A DNA stretch of 19,419 bases. It comes from Clostridia bacterium (GTDB lineage: Bacteria; Bacillota_A; Clostridia; Christensenellales; Aristaeellaceae). Position 1 is the first letter of the stretch. Each line of letters begins with the position of its first letter. The position numbers and the translations under genes are program-made. The stretch covers positions 1-19,419 of the forward strand of contig JAFZQK010000039.1 in the NCBI GenBank assembly GCA_017620455.1, read 5' to 3'. Below are positions 1-7,453 of the stretch, in pieces. The notes under the pieces are model-generated. The model saw only the letters and a list, made by a program, of their open reading frames with translations, had not been told where the DNA came from and ran no database searches.

Positions 1-594
1 ATCACCAAGCTGCATCAGCGCCTGCAGACCACCTTCATCTACGTTACCCACGACCAGACCGAGGCCATGACCATGGGCTCCCGCATCGTGATCATGAAGG
101 ACGGCTTCATCCAGCAGGTGGATACCCCCCAGAACAACTACGACTATCCCAACAATAAGTTCGTGGCCGGCTTCATCGGCTCTCCCCAGATGAACTTCTT
201 CGACGTGACGCTGAAGAACGAAGGCGGCAGGATCGTGGCCGTGTTCGGCAACAATACCATCGAAGTGCCCAAGGAAAAGGTCGACAAGCTGAAGGACGAA
301 AGCTACATCGGCAAGGAAGTCACCATGGGCATCCGTCCCGAAGACATCGACGACGATCCCGAATTCGTGGCCGCCCATCCCAACGCCACCATGAAGGTGC
401 ACGTGGAAGTGACCGAGCTGATGGGCTCCGAAACCTATTTGTACTTCAACACCGACGGCAAGGACGACAATATCATCGCCCGCGTCGATCCCCGCACCAA
501 GACCCGCGCGGACGACGACGTGCTGGTGGCCATGGACACCACCCGGCTGCACTTCTTCGACAAGGACACCGAAGAAACCATCCTGTCCCGGTAA
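1..594 (+). CDS. ugpC: ABC sugar importer ATP-binding subunit, UgpC/MsmK/MalK type (5' end missing)
   Basis: This is the last 197 residues of a cytoplasmic ATPase that powers a carbohydrate importer. The reading frame is open at base 1. The first residues carry the end of the nucleotide-binding domain with the H-loop stretch TFIYVTHDQTEAMTMG, followed by the typical ADRIVVM-like and IQQVDTP segments. The remainder (residues ~55-197) is the C-terminal OB/TOBE regulatory domain of MalK-like proteins, with the MGIRPEDI motif. Family members are about 365-370 residues, so Walker A, the signature and Walker B lie outside the window. Such ATPases are often shared by several sugar permeases, so glycerol-3-phosphate specificity should not be read from the symbol. 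Codons are strongly C-ending with AAG for lysine, more biased than in the neighbours, which suggests high expression (inference). It is followed at once by a terminator. Confidence 0.9.
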   Translation: MTKLHQRLQTTFIYVTHDQTEAMTMGSRIVIMKDGFIQQVDTPQNNYDYPNNKFVAGFIGSPQMNFFDVTLKNEGGRIVAVFGNNTIEVPKEKVDKLKDESYIGKEVTMGIRPEDIDDDPEFVAAHPNATMKVHVEVTELMGSETYLYFNTDGKDDNIIARVDPRTKTRADDDVLVAMDTTRLHFFDKDTEETILSR

Positions 595-609
595 GGCTCA
601 TTTTCATCC

Positions 610-640
610 CGCCGGAGCGATTCGCTCCGGCGTATTTTTT
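610..640 (+). terminator. Rho-independent terminator after the sugar ABC ATPase gene
   Basis: A 10-bp stem (610-619 with 623-632, CGCCGGAGCG pairing with CGCTCCGGCG) closes a three-base ATT loop and is followed by TATTTTTT. It begins 16 bases after the TAA stop at 594 and separates the transporter gene from the sigma-factor operon. Confidence 0.92.
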
Positions 641-702
641 CGTGACGCCGATATTTTCGCTGTCCTGATGCGTCTGTACAGGTGAAGGGAGGCGGTGTAC
701 GG

Positions 703-1218
703 ATGCAGAGAGCCCCTGTGGAAGAGGAAAGCGCGGAAGAGCGCCTCACCGCGCTGGTGGAAGCGCACCAGGAAACGCTGCTGAAAATATGCTACGTGTA
801 CCTCCGGGACCGGGAGGCGGCCCGGGACGCGGTGCAGGAAACGTTCCTGAAGGCGTACCGCGCCATGCACGGCTTCCGGGGCGCGTGCAGCGAAAAGACC
901 TGGCTGATCCGCATTGCCGTGAACGAGTGCCGCAGCATGCGGCGCAGCGCCTGGCACCGCCGGGTGGACAGGCGGGTGACGCCGGAGGAATTGCCCGTTG
1001 CCGCCGACGCCCGGGATGAAGCGGCCGCGGATGTGATGGCCGCGGTGCTCTCGCTTCCCCGGCGGTACCGGGAGGCGGTGACGCTGTATTACTGGCAGGA
1101 TATGACGGTGCAGGAGATCGCCGGGGTGCTGGGCGTGGCCCAGTCCACGGTGTCCGTGCGGCTGCGGCAGGCCCGGGAAAGGCTGCGCCATGTGCTGGAG
1201 GGGAGGGAAGACGAATGA
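703..1218 (+). CDS. ECF-type RNA polymerase sigma factor (sigma-70 family)
   Basis: The product has 171 residues, the usual size for an ECF sigma factor. Region 2 spans about residues 15-82 and includes DAVQETFLKAYR (core binding and -10 recognition) and the conserved tryptophan of EKTWLIRIAVNECR. Region 4 spans about 112-165 and ends in a helix-turn-helix, DMTVQEIAGVLGVAQSTV, that reads the -35 element. ATG 703 is preferred because GGGAGG lies about ten bases upstream; an in-frame GTG at 682 has no such site. The stop overlaps the start of the next gene (ATGA), so the two are translationally coupled, as is usual for an ECF sigma and its anti-sigma factor. No convincing promoter was found in 641-702, including no clear ECF-type AAC/CGTC pair. 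The regulon cannot be deduced from this window. Confidence 0.93.
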   Translation: MQRAPVEEESAEERLTALVEAHQETLLKICYVYLRDREAARDAVQETFLKAYRAMHGFRGACSEKTWLIRIAVNECRSMRRSAWHRRVDRRVTPEELPVAADARDEAAADVMAAVLSLPRRYREAVTLYYWQDMTVQEIAGVLGVAQSTVSVRLRQARERLRHVLEGREDE

Positions 1219-2213
1219 CGGAACAGCGGGAACGCGCCCTGGTGCGCCGGGCGTTCGACGGGGGCCTGTCCGGCCTGAAGGGAGATCCGTTTCTTGCCCG
1301 GCGGGTGCTGGCCGAAGCGGAGAAAGCCGCCCCTGCCCGCAGGAAAAAGCGTCTGTCCGCCGTGCTGATCGCGGCGCTGGCGCTACTGCTGACCGCAGTC
1401 ACGGCTTACGCCGTCAGCCGGGCCGTGCTGTCTCCCCGGGTGGACGCGAAAAAGCTGGCGAATCAGGCGCTGGAGGAAAAATACGGCCTGACCTCCGCCA
1501 TGCTGGGCTTTTTCGGCCAGGATGCCCAGGGGACCGACGGCCGGCACTGGCGCGTCACCTACACAAGGGACGACGCGCTGGGGACCCGCATGGGGTCTTA
1601 CCGGGTCCAGGTGACGGACGGGCAGGTGGAAAGCGTTTCGTGGACGCTGGACGGAAAGAATACAGCCGGCGGCTTCGACGCGGAGGCCTGGGGCGCGGAG
1701 CAGCTTAAGGAAATGGTGAAGATCACCGGCAAGACCCATGATATGAGTCGTTTTTATAATTATCTGAACGGAAAAAACGTGGATCTGTATGCGGGTATGG
1801 ACGAAAAGAAAGCGGACGCCATGCCGGAGGAAGGCTGGCCGGAGGTGGACGAGGACATTCAGGCCGAGGCGGAGGCCTTCCGCCGGGAGGTGGAGGAGGC
1901 CGGAAAGCCTTACGAAGCCCAATCCAGATTTACGAAGGAGGAACTGATCGACCTGGGCCGTCGGGGGATCATCCAGGCCTACGATCTGAACGCAGAACAG
2001 CAAGAACGATTGCAGTACGTGAACACGCTGTTTTTTATCTCGTATTATTCCTCCATCGGCCTGGAAAACCGCCCCACCTTCAACATGACCTTCCAGTCCG
2101 GCGGCGGGGACGGATGGCAGGAAGGGGACGGGATTTATACCGTCATGGTCAACGTGCTGGACGGCACGGTGGAATATTTGGATTACGATACCACGCTGGA
2201 CGGAAACGGATAA
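1215..2213 (+). CDS. Probable membrane-anchored anti-sigma factor with PepSY-like extracellular part
   Basis: The product has 332 residues and overlaps the sigma gene by four bases. Residues 1-45 are charged and cytoplasmic, a basic patch RRKKR precedes one transmembrane helix at about 48-68, and roughly 260 residues lie outside the cell. Position and topology fit an anti-sigma factor. The cytoplasmic part has no cysteine, so the HxxxCxxC zinc site of ZAS-type anti-sigma factors is absent. Two outer stretches, HWRVTYTRDD to VSWTLDG (~111-147) and GIYTVMVNVLDGTVEYLDYD (~307-326), resemble the strand-rich ends of PepSY-type domains. A long acidic helical region (~195-235) lies between. The anti-sigma role is inferred from context and could be wrong; the ligand or signal sensed is unknown. 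Confidence 0.75.
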   Translation: MTEQRERALVRRAFDGGLSGLKGDPFLARRVLAEAEKAAPARRKKRLSAVLIAALALLLTAVTAYAVSRAVLSPRVDAKKLANQALEEKYGLTSAMLGFFGQDAQGTDGRHWRVTYTRDDALGTRMGSYRVQVTDGQVESVSWTLDGKNTAGGFDAEAWGAEQLKEMVKITGKTHDMSRFYNYLNGKNVDLYAGMDEKKADAMPEEGWPEVDEDIQAEAEAFRREVEEAGKPYEAQSRFTKEELIDLGRRGIIQAYDLNAEQQERLQYVNTLFFISYYSSIGLENRPTFNMTFQSGGGDGWQEGDGIYTVMVNVLDGTVEYLDYDTTLDGNG

Positions 2214-2261
2214 AATGCGCGTCAGAGCCTTTCTGCGGCCCTGAGCCCAAAACAGAAAGGA

Positions 2262-2289
2262 GCTCCCGGGCGGATCGCCGCCCGGGAGC
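2262..2289 (-). terminator. Strong hairpin between convergent operons, probable terminator
   Basis: Perfect 12-bp arms, GCTCCCGGGCGG (2262-2273) and CCGCCCGGGAGC (2278-2289), close a four-base loop. On the minus strand the hairpin is followed by TCCTTTCTGTTTT, a loose U-rich tract, about 50 bases after the transglutaminase stop. On the plus strand no U-run follows, so stopping there would rest on hairpin strength alone. It probably insulates the convergent sigma and transglutaminase operons. Confidence 0.65.
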
Positions 2290-2340
2290 GATTGCTGTAT
2301 GGAAGCTGTTTCAGGTTTTCCGCATCCGCGGCGATCGGGG

Positions 2341-4602
2341 TTATCTGCCAAAGACCCGCTTGACCGCAAGACGAATCCGCGTCCAGCGGGAAGCCCGGTC
2401 CCGCAGCGTGCGGTACGCATCTGCGAAGGGCGCGGGATCGGCGGGATGGCGGCCGTAAAGCTGAGCGGCGTAGCTGTCCGCCAGGGGCGTGATTTCAGGC
2501 AGGCCCTTTGCCCGGAGGGGGATATCCGCCCGGGCGGCGAAGCCGTGCAGCGTTTCGGCGGGCCCGCGGCGCAGCCGACGGGCGGCCAGCAGGGCGCCGA
2601 TGGCCCCGAAGAGGATCGCCGCCGCCTTTTCCGGGTGCTTCCCGGCGCGGCGGAGGGGCTCGGTGAAATACAGGCGGAGCGCCAGCAGCGCGGCGAAAAG
2701 CAGGATCAAAAGGATCCACCAGGGGAAGGGCGGCTGCATTTCGGGCGGCTCCGGATCCTGCTGATCCGGCTCCGGCGCGGGGGTATCCTGAGGCGCGGGG
2801 GGCTCCGGCGTGGGCGTGGGCGCGTCCGGGCCGTCGCTGTCCGGCGGGGCGGAGGGCGGCGGTTCCGGGGTGGGAGTCTCCTGGGGCGCGGAGGGCGGCG
2901 GCGTGGGGGTGGCCGTCGGGGACGGCGGCGGAGAGGGCTGCCGGTCCGGCGCGTCCTCGCCGCTGTCGCTGCCCGGGCGGTTGTCGCCCCGGGGGGTGGC
3001 GTCGAAATCCAGCCAGCCGAAGCCGTTCAGGTAGATTTCCGTCCAGGCGTGGGCGTTTTCTCCCGTGACCACCGCTTTCCCGCTTTCGTCCGGCACGGCC
3101 AGATAGCCCGTCACGTACCGGGCGGGGATGCCGGAAATGCGGCACAGCAGCGTCATGGCGGTGGCGAAATAGGTGCAATAGCCTTCCTTTTCCCCGATGA
3201 GGAACCACGCGGCGAAATCCACCCCCTCCGGGGGCGAGGCCACGTTCAGATTATAGCGGTAATTCGTCTGCAGATAGCGCTGGATGGCCAGGGCTTTTTC
3301 ATAGGGTGTCCGGGCGTTTTCGGTGGCCTTGGCGGCGATATCGTAGATCTCCTGCTGGATATGGCGGGGGATCTCCAGGTACTGCCCGGCGATCTGGTCG
3401 TAATGGGGGTCGTTCCTGTCCGCGCAGGCCTCTACCGCGGCGCCGGTTTCGGGCAGGCCCGGGGCAAAGGGCAGGTAAGTGAGGGAATAGCGGTCCTCCA
3501 GGGTCAGATTGCGGGTGATGAAGCGCTCGGAGGCCAGGTTGTAATACAGCACCATCCGGTCGCTCCCCATCTGCATGCTCAGGGTGCGGCAGGGGGTGAA
3601 CAGGGTGGTGGTGCCGTCCCCCAGCATCCGGATGGACAGGGACGCCGCCTGGGGCAGATCGCCGGCCAGGGGCCGGACCAGATCAAACAGCTCGTCCCGT
3701 TGGGAGGTGAACCGGGGGGAGACGTACAGGAAGCGCCGGGACGCCAGGGTATCGTACCAGTTGAGGCCGGAGTAATCGTCATACGCCCGGCCCCGCAGCA
3801 GCACGGCGCGGTCCCCCGTCACCTCCATCACCTCCCGGTGGGAGGGCTGGGCCTTGCCGCCCAGGCGGTTTTCCAGGGGCTGGTAGCCCTCGGTGGTCAG
3901 GGAAAAGGTGCTGCGGAACTCGTTGAACAGCAAATAATCCTCCACGAACTGCCTAAGGTCCGTGGCGGCCTTTTCCAGGGGCTGCACGGTCCGGGGCGCG
4001 GGAGGCAGCAGCAGAAACGCGCCGCCCGCCAGGGCGCAGGCCGCGATCACCGCCACGGGACGCTTGCCTTCATTTCCCGCCAGGAGCAGTAGCAGCCCCG
4101 CGGCGGCGGGCAGGATATAAAGCAGCAGCTGCGCCCGGGCGCCCAGCACGAAGGAGAGCACGATCACCGCGATGACGGAGAACAGGGCCAGGGGCAGCGT
4201 CCTATCCCAGGCCAGGGCGGCGGCCAGCAGGGAGAACAGCAGGCACAGCGCCCAGCGCAGCTGGGACGCATAGGGCGCGGCGGCCTCCGGCACCGTGGAA
4301 AAGGACAGGGACGCCGCCTTGACCCCCTGGATCACGGGATACAGCGGGCCGCCGTCCACCGCCAGCCAGACCAGGGGCACGGCGAGCGCCGATACGCCGA
4401 GGAGCCATTTGAAACGGAAGCGCAGCGAGAAAAAAATATGGAAGATCAGGCAAAAAAGGGCGCACCAGGCCAGGGACGGCCAGGCGGCCTGCTGGGGGAG
4501 GAGGGCCTTGTAAAAAGGCAGGCTCATCCCCACGGCCAGCAGCAGGGCCGTCAGATAAACCGTGACGGATTCTTTCCAATCCCATTCACGCGGGCGTGAC
4601 AT
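2341..4602 (-). CDS. TgpA-like membrane transglutaminase/cysteine protease-fold protein
   Basis: This 753-residue integral membrane protein has several N-terminal transmembrane helices (about residues 12-205), an extracellular region, and a transglutaminase core. The catalytic triad is visible: Cys476 in EGYCTYFATAMTLLCR, His518 in NAHAWTEIYL, and Asp532/534 in GWLDFDATP. A proline-rich linker (~552-626, many PTP and PPP units) leads to another helix (~627-646) and a cytoplasmic tail resembling the DUF4129 end of the family. ATG 4602 is chosen because GGAGG sits six bases upstream; the frame runs open further upstream but only inside the DUF58 gene, with which the start overlaps by 17 bases. 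It is the last gene of the MoxR-DUF58-transglutaminase operon, a widely conserved trio. The physiological substrate is not known; peptide or peptidoglycan-linked cleavage or cross-linking is the family expectation. Confidence 0.93.
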   Translation of the reverse strand: MSRPREWDWKESVTVYLTALLLAVGMSLPFYKALLPQQAAWPSLAWCALFCLIFHIFFSLRFRFKWLLGVSALAVPLVWLAVDGGPLYPVIQGVKAASLSFSTVPEAAAPYASQLRWALCLLFSLLAAALAWDRTLPLALFSVIAVIVLSFVLGARAQLLLYILPAAAGLLLLLAGNEGKRPVAVIAACALAGGAFLLLPPAPRTVQPLEKAATDLRQFVEDYLLFNEFRSTFSLTTEGYQPLENRLGGKAQPSHREVMEVTGDRAVLLRGRAYDDYSGLNWYDTLASRRFLYVSPRFTSQRDELFDLVRPLAGDLPQAASLSIRMLGDGTTTLFTPCRTLSMQMGSDRMVLYYNLASERFITRNLTLEDRYSLTYLPFAPGLPETGAAVEACADRNDPHYDQIAGQYLEIPRHIQQEIYDIAAKATENARTPYEKALAIQRYLQTNYRYNLNVASPPEGVDFAAWFLIGEKEGYCTYFATAMTLLCRISGIPARYVTGYLAVPDESGKAVVTGENAHAWTEIYLNGFGWLDFDATPRGDNRPGSDSGEDAPDRQPSPPPSPTATPTPPPSAPQETPTPEPPPSAPPDSDGPDAPTPTPEPPAPQDTPAPEPDQQDPEPPEMQPPFPWWILLILLFAALLALRLYFTEPLRRAGKHPEKAAAILFGAIGALLAARRLRRGPAETLHGFAARADIPLRAKGLPEITPLADSYAAQLYGRHPADPAPFADAYRTLRDRASRWTRIRLAVKRVFGR

Positions 4603-5737
4603 AGCAAACCTCCACCAGATGATGCTGCAGCCGGGATACGTAGGGCTGGCAGGCGGGATCGTCCGGGGTATAGGTGACCAGATACAGCCGGGCGCTGGGG
4701 CCCATGCGGCGGATGTGGCTGACTCCCTCCACGATCTGGGCATCCAGGCGGGTGGTGATGATCACGGCGGCACCGGTGCGCCGCATCCGGCGCAGTTCCA
4801 GGTTCAGTACCCGGGCGAAATCCTCCCCGCCCCCGAAGGGTTGGGCGGCCAGCATTTCCTGCAGCAGCGTCAGGCCTTCGGCCTGATCGGAGGCGAATTC
4901 GTTGGCCCGGGCGCCGTAAATAGGCAGCCGGACGGGACTGCCGTCCGCCATCTGCATCCGGGCCACGGCCACCGCGGTTTCGCACAGGGCGTCCCTTAGG
5001 CTTTCCTTGCCCTCGGGCACCCCTTCGCCGCCCCGGGGCGTATCGCAGTCCAGGAGGATCAGAGTATCCGGCGGGGCGGGGGTCTCGAACCGGCGCACCA
5101 GCAGCTCCCGTTTCCGGGAGCTCAGCTTCCAGTGGATGCGCTTCATGGCGTCCCCGGGGCGGTAGGCACGCACGTCCTCCGGCGCGTTGTAATCCTCCTG
5201 GGTGCGGCCCAGGGCGGCGCTGCCGTCGTCGCCCAGGGTGAAGCGCGGTTTTTCGATATCAAAAGGCCGGGGCAGCACGGTGAGCACCGCCTCCCCGGGG
5301 GCCGGCGTTTTTTTCATGCGGAACAGGCCGAACAGATCCCGCACCCACAGGACGCGCATCCCTGCGTCGAAGCAGCCCACGTGCCGGGCGCTCAGGTTCA
5401 CCCGGCGGCTGACCGGCTTGAAGGGCGCGGCGGAAAATTCGCATTCCTCCGCCTGGTCTCCCCACAGGTATTCCCCCCGCAGGGCCGCCACCGGCAGCGG
5501 GCAGGCGTGATAGACCTGGGCGGTCAGCATGGCGCTGCCGCCCCGGGGGACGGAGGACGCGCTCAAAAACTGGCGGCATTCGGCGGTGCGCCGGGCCCAC
5601 AGGCAGCTGATCAGGCCGTAAAGCAGCATCAGCCCCAGCAGCAGCGCGATATACAGATACAACAGATTGCCCAGCGACAGCGCGCACACCGCGCTGGTCG
5701 CCAGGGCGGCGAGCACCGCCGCGCCCCGGGCCGTCAT
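4586..5737 (-). CDS. DUF58 domain-containing membrane protein
   Basis: The product has 383 residues. Two hydrophobic helices near the N terminus (about 5-22 and 24-47) are followed by a beta-rich extracytoplasmic-looking region, then the DUF58 hallmark, DVRAYRPGDAMKRIHWK (188-204), and a von Willebrand A-like fold beginning at TLILLDCD. The start codon overlaps the stop of the MoxR gene (ATGA) and the 3' end overlaps the transglutaminase gene by 17 bases, so the three are translated as a coupled set. In other bacteria MoxR-class ATPases act on vWA/DUF58 partners as chaperones for envelope or metal-centre assembly. The client of this set is not evident from sequence. An early start inside the MoxR gene was rejected because it has no RBS and reads through the MoxR coding sequence out of frame. 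Confidence 0.92.
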   Translation of the reverse strand: MTARGAAVLAALATSAVCALSLGNLLYLYIALLLGLMLLYGLISCLWARRTAECRQFLSASSVPRGGSAMLTAQVYHACPLPVAALRGEYLWGDQAEECEFSAAPFKPVSRRVNLSARHVGCFDAGMRVLWVRDLFGLFRMKKTPAPGEAVLTVLPRPFDIEKPRFTLGDDGSAALGRTQEDYNAPEDVRAYRPGDAMKRIHWKLSSRKRELLVRRFETPAPPDTLILLDCDTPRGGEGVPEGKESLRDALCETAVAVARMQMADGSPVRLPIYGARANEFASDQAEGLTLLQEMLAAQPFGGGEDFARVLNLELRRMRRTGAAVIITTRLDAQIVEGVSHIRRMGPSARLYLVTYTPDDPACQPYVSRLQHHLVEVCYVTPA

Positions 5738-6693
5738 GCCCGGCCGGCGGGCACCGGCACGGTTTCGATCAGCTGGGACAAAACCTGCTGGGCCGATACG
5801 CCCTTCATGCGGGCTTCCGGGGTGAGGATCAGCCGGTGGGACAGTACCGGCAGGGCCATGCGGCGGATGTCGTCGGGCAGCACGTAATCCCGCCCGGACA
5901 GCAGGGCGCAGGCCTGGGCCGCCCGCAGCAGGGCGATGGAGCCCCGGGGGGACGCGCCCAGCTGCAGCGCGGCATGATCCCGGGTCTGGGCCGCGATGGT
6001 GGCCACGTAGCTGCGGGCCTCCCGGCTGGCGTACACTGTGCCCAGCTGCTCCTGCATGGCGATGATCTCCTGGGCGCCGCACACGGGCTGGAGGGCCTGG
6101 ATGGGGGTGGTCTGGCCGGAATAGCGCTCCAGCACGTCGATTTCTTCTTCCACCGTGGGATATCCCACGGAAATGCGCAGGAAGAACCGGTCCATCTGCG
6201 CTTCGGGCAGGGGATAGGTGCCCACGAAATCCACCGGGTTCTGGGTGGCCAGCACCATGAAGGGCCGGGGCAGCGTATGGGTGACGCCGTCCACGGTCAC
6301 CTGCCCTTCCTCCATCACTTCCAGAAGGGAGGACTGGGTCTTGGGGGAGGTACGGTTGATCTCGTCCGCCAGCACGATCTGGCTCATCACCGCGCCGGGC
6401 TTGAATTCCATTTCTCCGGTCTGGATGTTCACCATGGTGAAGCCCGTCACGTCCGAGGGCGTCACGTCCGGGGTGAACTGGATGCGCTTGAAGGAGCACT
6501 GCAGGGATTTGGCCAGGGCGGCGGCCATGGTGGTCTTGCCCACTCCCGGCACGTCCTCGATCAGCACGTGGCCCCGGCAGATCAGGGCGATGAGCATGAG
6601 CTCGATGGCCTCGTCCTTGCCGACGATCACTTGCCGGATGTTCTGCTGCAGGGAATAAACCAGCGGCCTGGGCTGGGCGGGGGTGGACTGCAT
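5734..6693 (-). CDS. MoxR family AAA+ ATPase
   Basis: This 319-residue cytoplasmic ATPase heads the operon. The Walker A segment is EDVPGVGKTT (46-55), Walker B is IVLADEINR (106-114), and sensor 1 is ATQNP (149-153). The C-terminal half carries the small helical lid with GASPRGSIALLRAAQA, typical of MoxR/RavA-like proteins, followed by DDIRRMALPVLSHRL. Length is normal for the family. ATG 6693 is preferred because AAAGGAGC lies about nine bases upstream; the frame stays open upstream to 6774, but that part overlaps the promoter. It is expected to remodel or activate the DUF58 and transglutaminase proteins encoded next to it (inference from the conserved gene order). Confidence 0.95.
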   Translation of the reverse strand: MQSTPAQPRPLVYSLQQNIRQVIVGKDEAIELMLIALICRGHVLIEDVPGVGKTTMAAALAKSLQCSFKRIQFTPDVTPSDVTGFTMVNIQTGEMEFKPGAVMSQIVLADEINRTSPKTQSSLLEVMEEGQVTVDGVTHTLPRPFMVLATQNPVDFVGTYPLPEAQMDRFFLRISVGYPTVEEEIDVLERYSGQTTPIQALQPVCGAQEIIAMQEQLGTVYASREARSYVATIAAQTRDHAALQLGASPRGSIALLRAAQACALLSGRDYVLPDDIRRMALPVLSHRLILTPEARMKGVSAQQVLSQLIETVPVPAGRA

Positions 6694-6764
6694 AAGGCGT
6701 ACGCTCCTTTCATGGAACAGAAAAATCTTTTGTCGGGCCGGAAGGCTTGTCCCGGCCACAGAAC

Positions 6765-6793
6765 AGTATAACAAAATCTGTGTCGGAATGCAA
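6765..6793 (-). promoter_or_regulatory. Sigma-A promoter of the MoxR-DUF58-transglutaminase operon
   Basis: On the minus strand TTGCAT (6793-6788) and TATACT (6770-6765) are 17 bases apart, a near-consensus housekeeping promoter. Transcription would start near 6758, giving a leader of about 65 bases before ATG 6693. The -35 hexamer lies in the loop and 3' arm of the upstream terminator hairpin. Confidence 0.8.
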
Positions 6794-6809
6794 TAAAAAC
6801 CGACACAGA
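6770..6809 (-). terminator. Rho-independent terminator of the desulfurase-rubrerythrin operon, overlapping the moxR promoter
   Basis: Perfect 10-bp arms (6809-6800 and 6786-6777, TCTGTGTCGG with CCGACACAGA) enclose a 13-base T-rich loop and are followed on the minus strand by TTTTGTT. It lies about 37 bases past the rubrerythrin stop at 6846. Because the same dyad covers the -35 region and most of the spacer of the next promoter, it could instead, or also, be an operator. Confidence 0.75.
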
Positions 6810-6845
6810 AACGTAAAAGTTTTGAAATACTTTCCGGACCCGGCG

Positions 6846-7391
6846 TCAGTAATTGACGGCGTTGATTTCAAAATAAGTCTGGGGATACCGGCACACGGGG
6901 CAGGGGGAAGGAGCCTCCATGCCGGTGTGCAGATGGCCGCAGAACCGGCAGCGCCACACGGGCACGTCCCCTTCCCGCCGGGCGAACACGGTGCCGGTGA
7001 GCAGCCGGTCCAGCAGGGTCTGAAACCGCTGCTCGTGGGAGGCTTCCACGGCCCCCACGCCCTCGAACTGACGCTGCAGCGCGGCGTCGCCGGCTTCGCT
7101 TGCCTCCCGGGCGCATTCGGGATACTGCTCCGTCCATTCGGCGCGCTCTCCCTGGATGGCGGCGCGGAGGCATTTTTCGGTATCGCCCGGCTGGGTGCCG
7201 TCGGGAAGCTGGCCCAGGGCGGTGAGCCACAGCCGGGCGTGGGCCTGTTCGTTCTTGGCGGTTTCCTCAAAGATGTCCGCGATCTGCTGAAAGCCTTCCT
7301 TCCGCGCCGCCTGGGCGTAAAAGGTATATTTCATGTACGCGGCGCACTCCGCCGCGAAGGCGTCCCAGAGCCGGTTTTCCGCTGCTGGCAT
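6846..7391 (-). CDS. Rubrerythrin (ferritin-like diiron domain plus rubredoxin-like domain)
   Basis: This 181-residue cytoplasmic peroxidase reduces hydrogen peroxide in anaerobes. The diiron ligands line up as Glu15 (AAECAAYMKY), Glu48 and His51 (KNEQAHARLW), Glu82 and Glu85 (GERAEWTEQYPE), and Glu116 and His119 (VEASHEQRF). The C-terminal rubredoxin-like iron site has Cys148/151 (CRFC) and Cys164/167 (CPVC). ATG 7391 is preferred over 7421 because GGAGGGAGG lies upstream at a normal distance, whereas 7421 has none. It follows the cysteine desulfurase gene on the same strand after 62 bases with no terminator between, so the two are probably co-transcribed. The pairing suggests peroxide defence linked to Fe-S cluster upkeep (inference). 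Confidence 0.95.
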   Translation of the reverse strand: MPAAENRLWDAFAAECAAYMKYTFYAQAARKEGFQQIADIFEETAKNEQAHARLWLTALGQLPDGTQPGDTEKCLRAAIQGERAEWTEQYPECAREASEAGDAALQRQFEGVGAVEASHEQRFQTLLDRLLTGTVFARREGDVPVWRCRFCGHLHTGMEAPSPCPVCRYPQTYFEINAVNY

Positions 7392-7453
7392 AGGCGTGGC
7401 CTCCCTCCTGGCTGATGGCATCAGTATGCCCGGCGGGGAGGGCGCTTATGCGG

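Noticed and set aside
641..702. ECF-type autoregulatory promoter before the sigma gene
   Set aside because: A CGTC-like element exists at 671 but no AAC-type -35 at a suitable distance was found, so no promoter is claimed.
2299..4092. Long open frame (597 codons) on the plus strand opposite the transglutaminase gene
   Set aside because: It is rich in G, R and A with no recognisable domain and no ribosome site. It is an antisense by-product of GC-rich coding DNA; the minus-strand frame has a complete catalytic triad.
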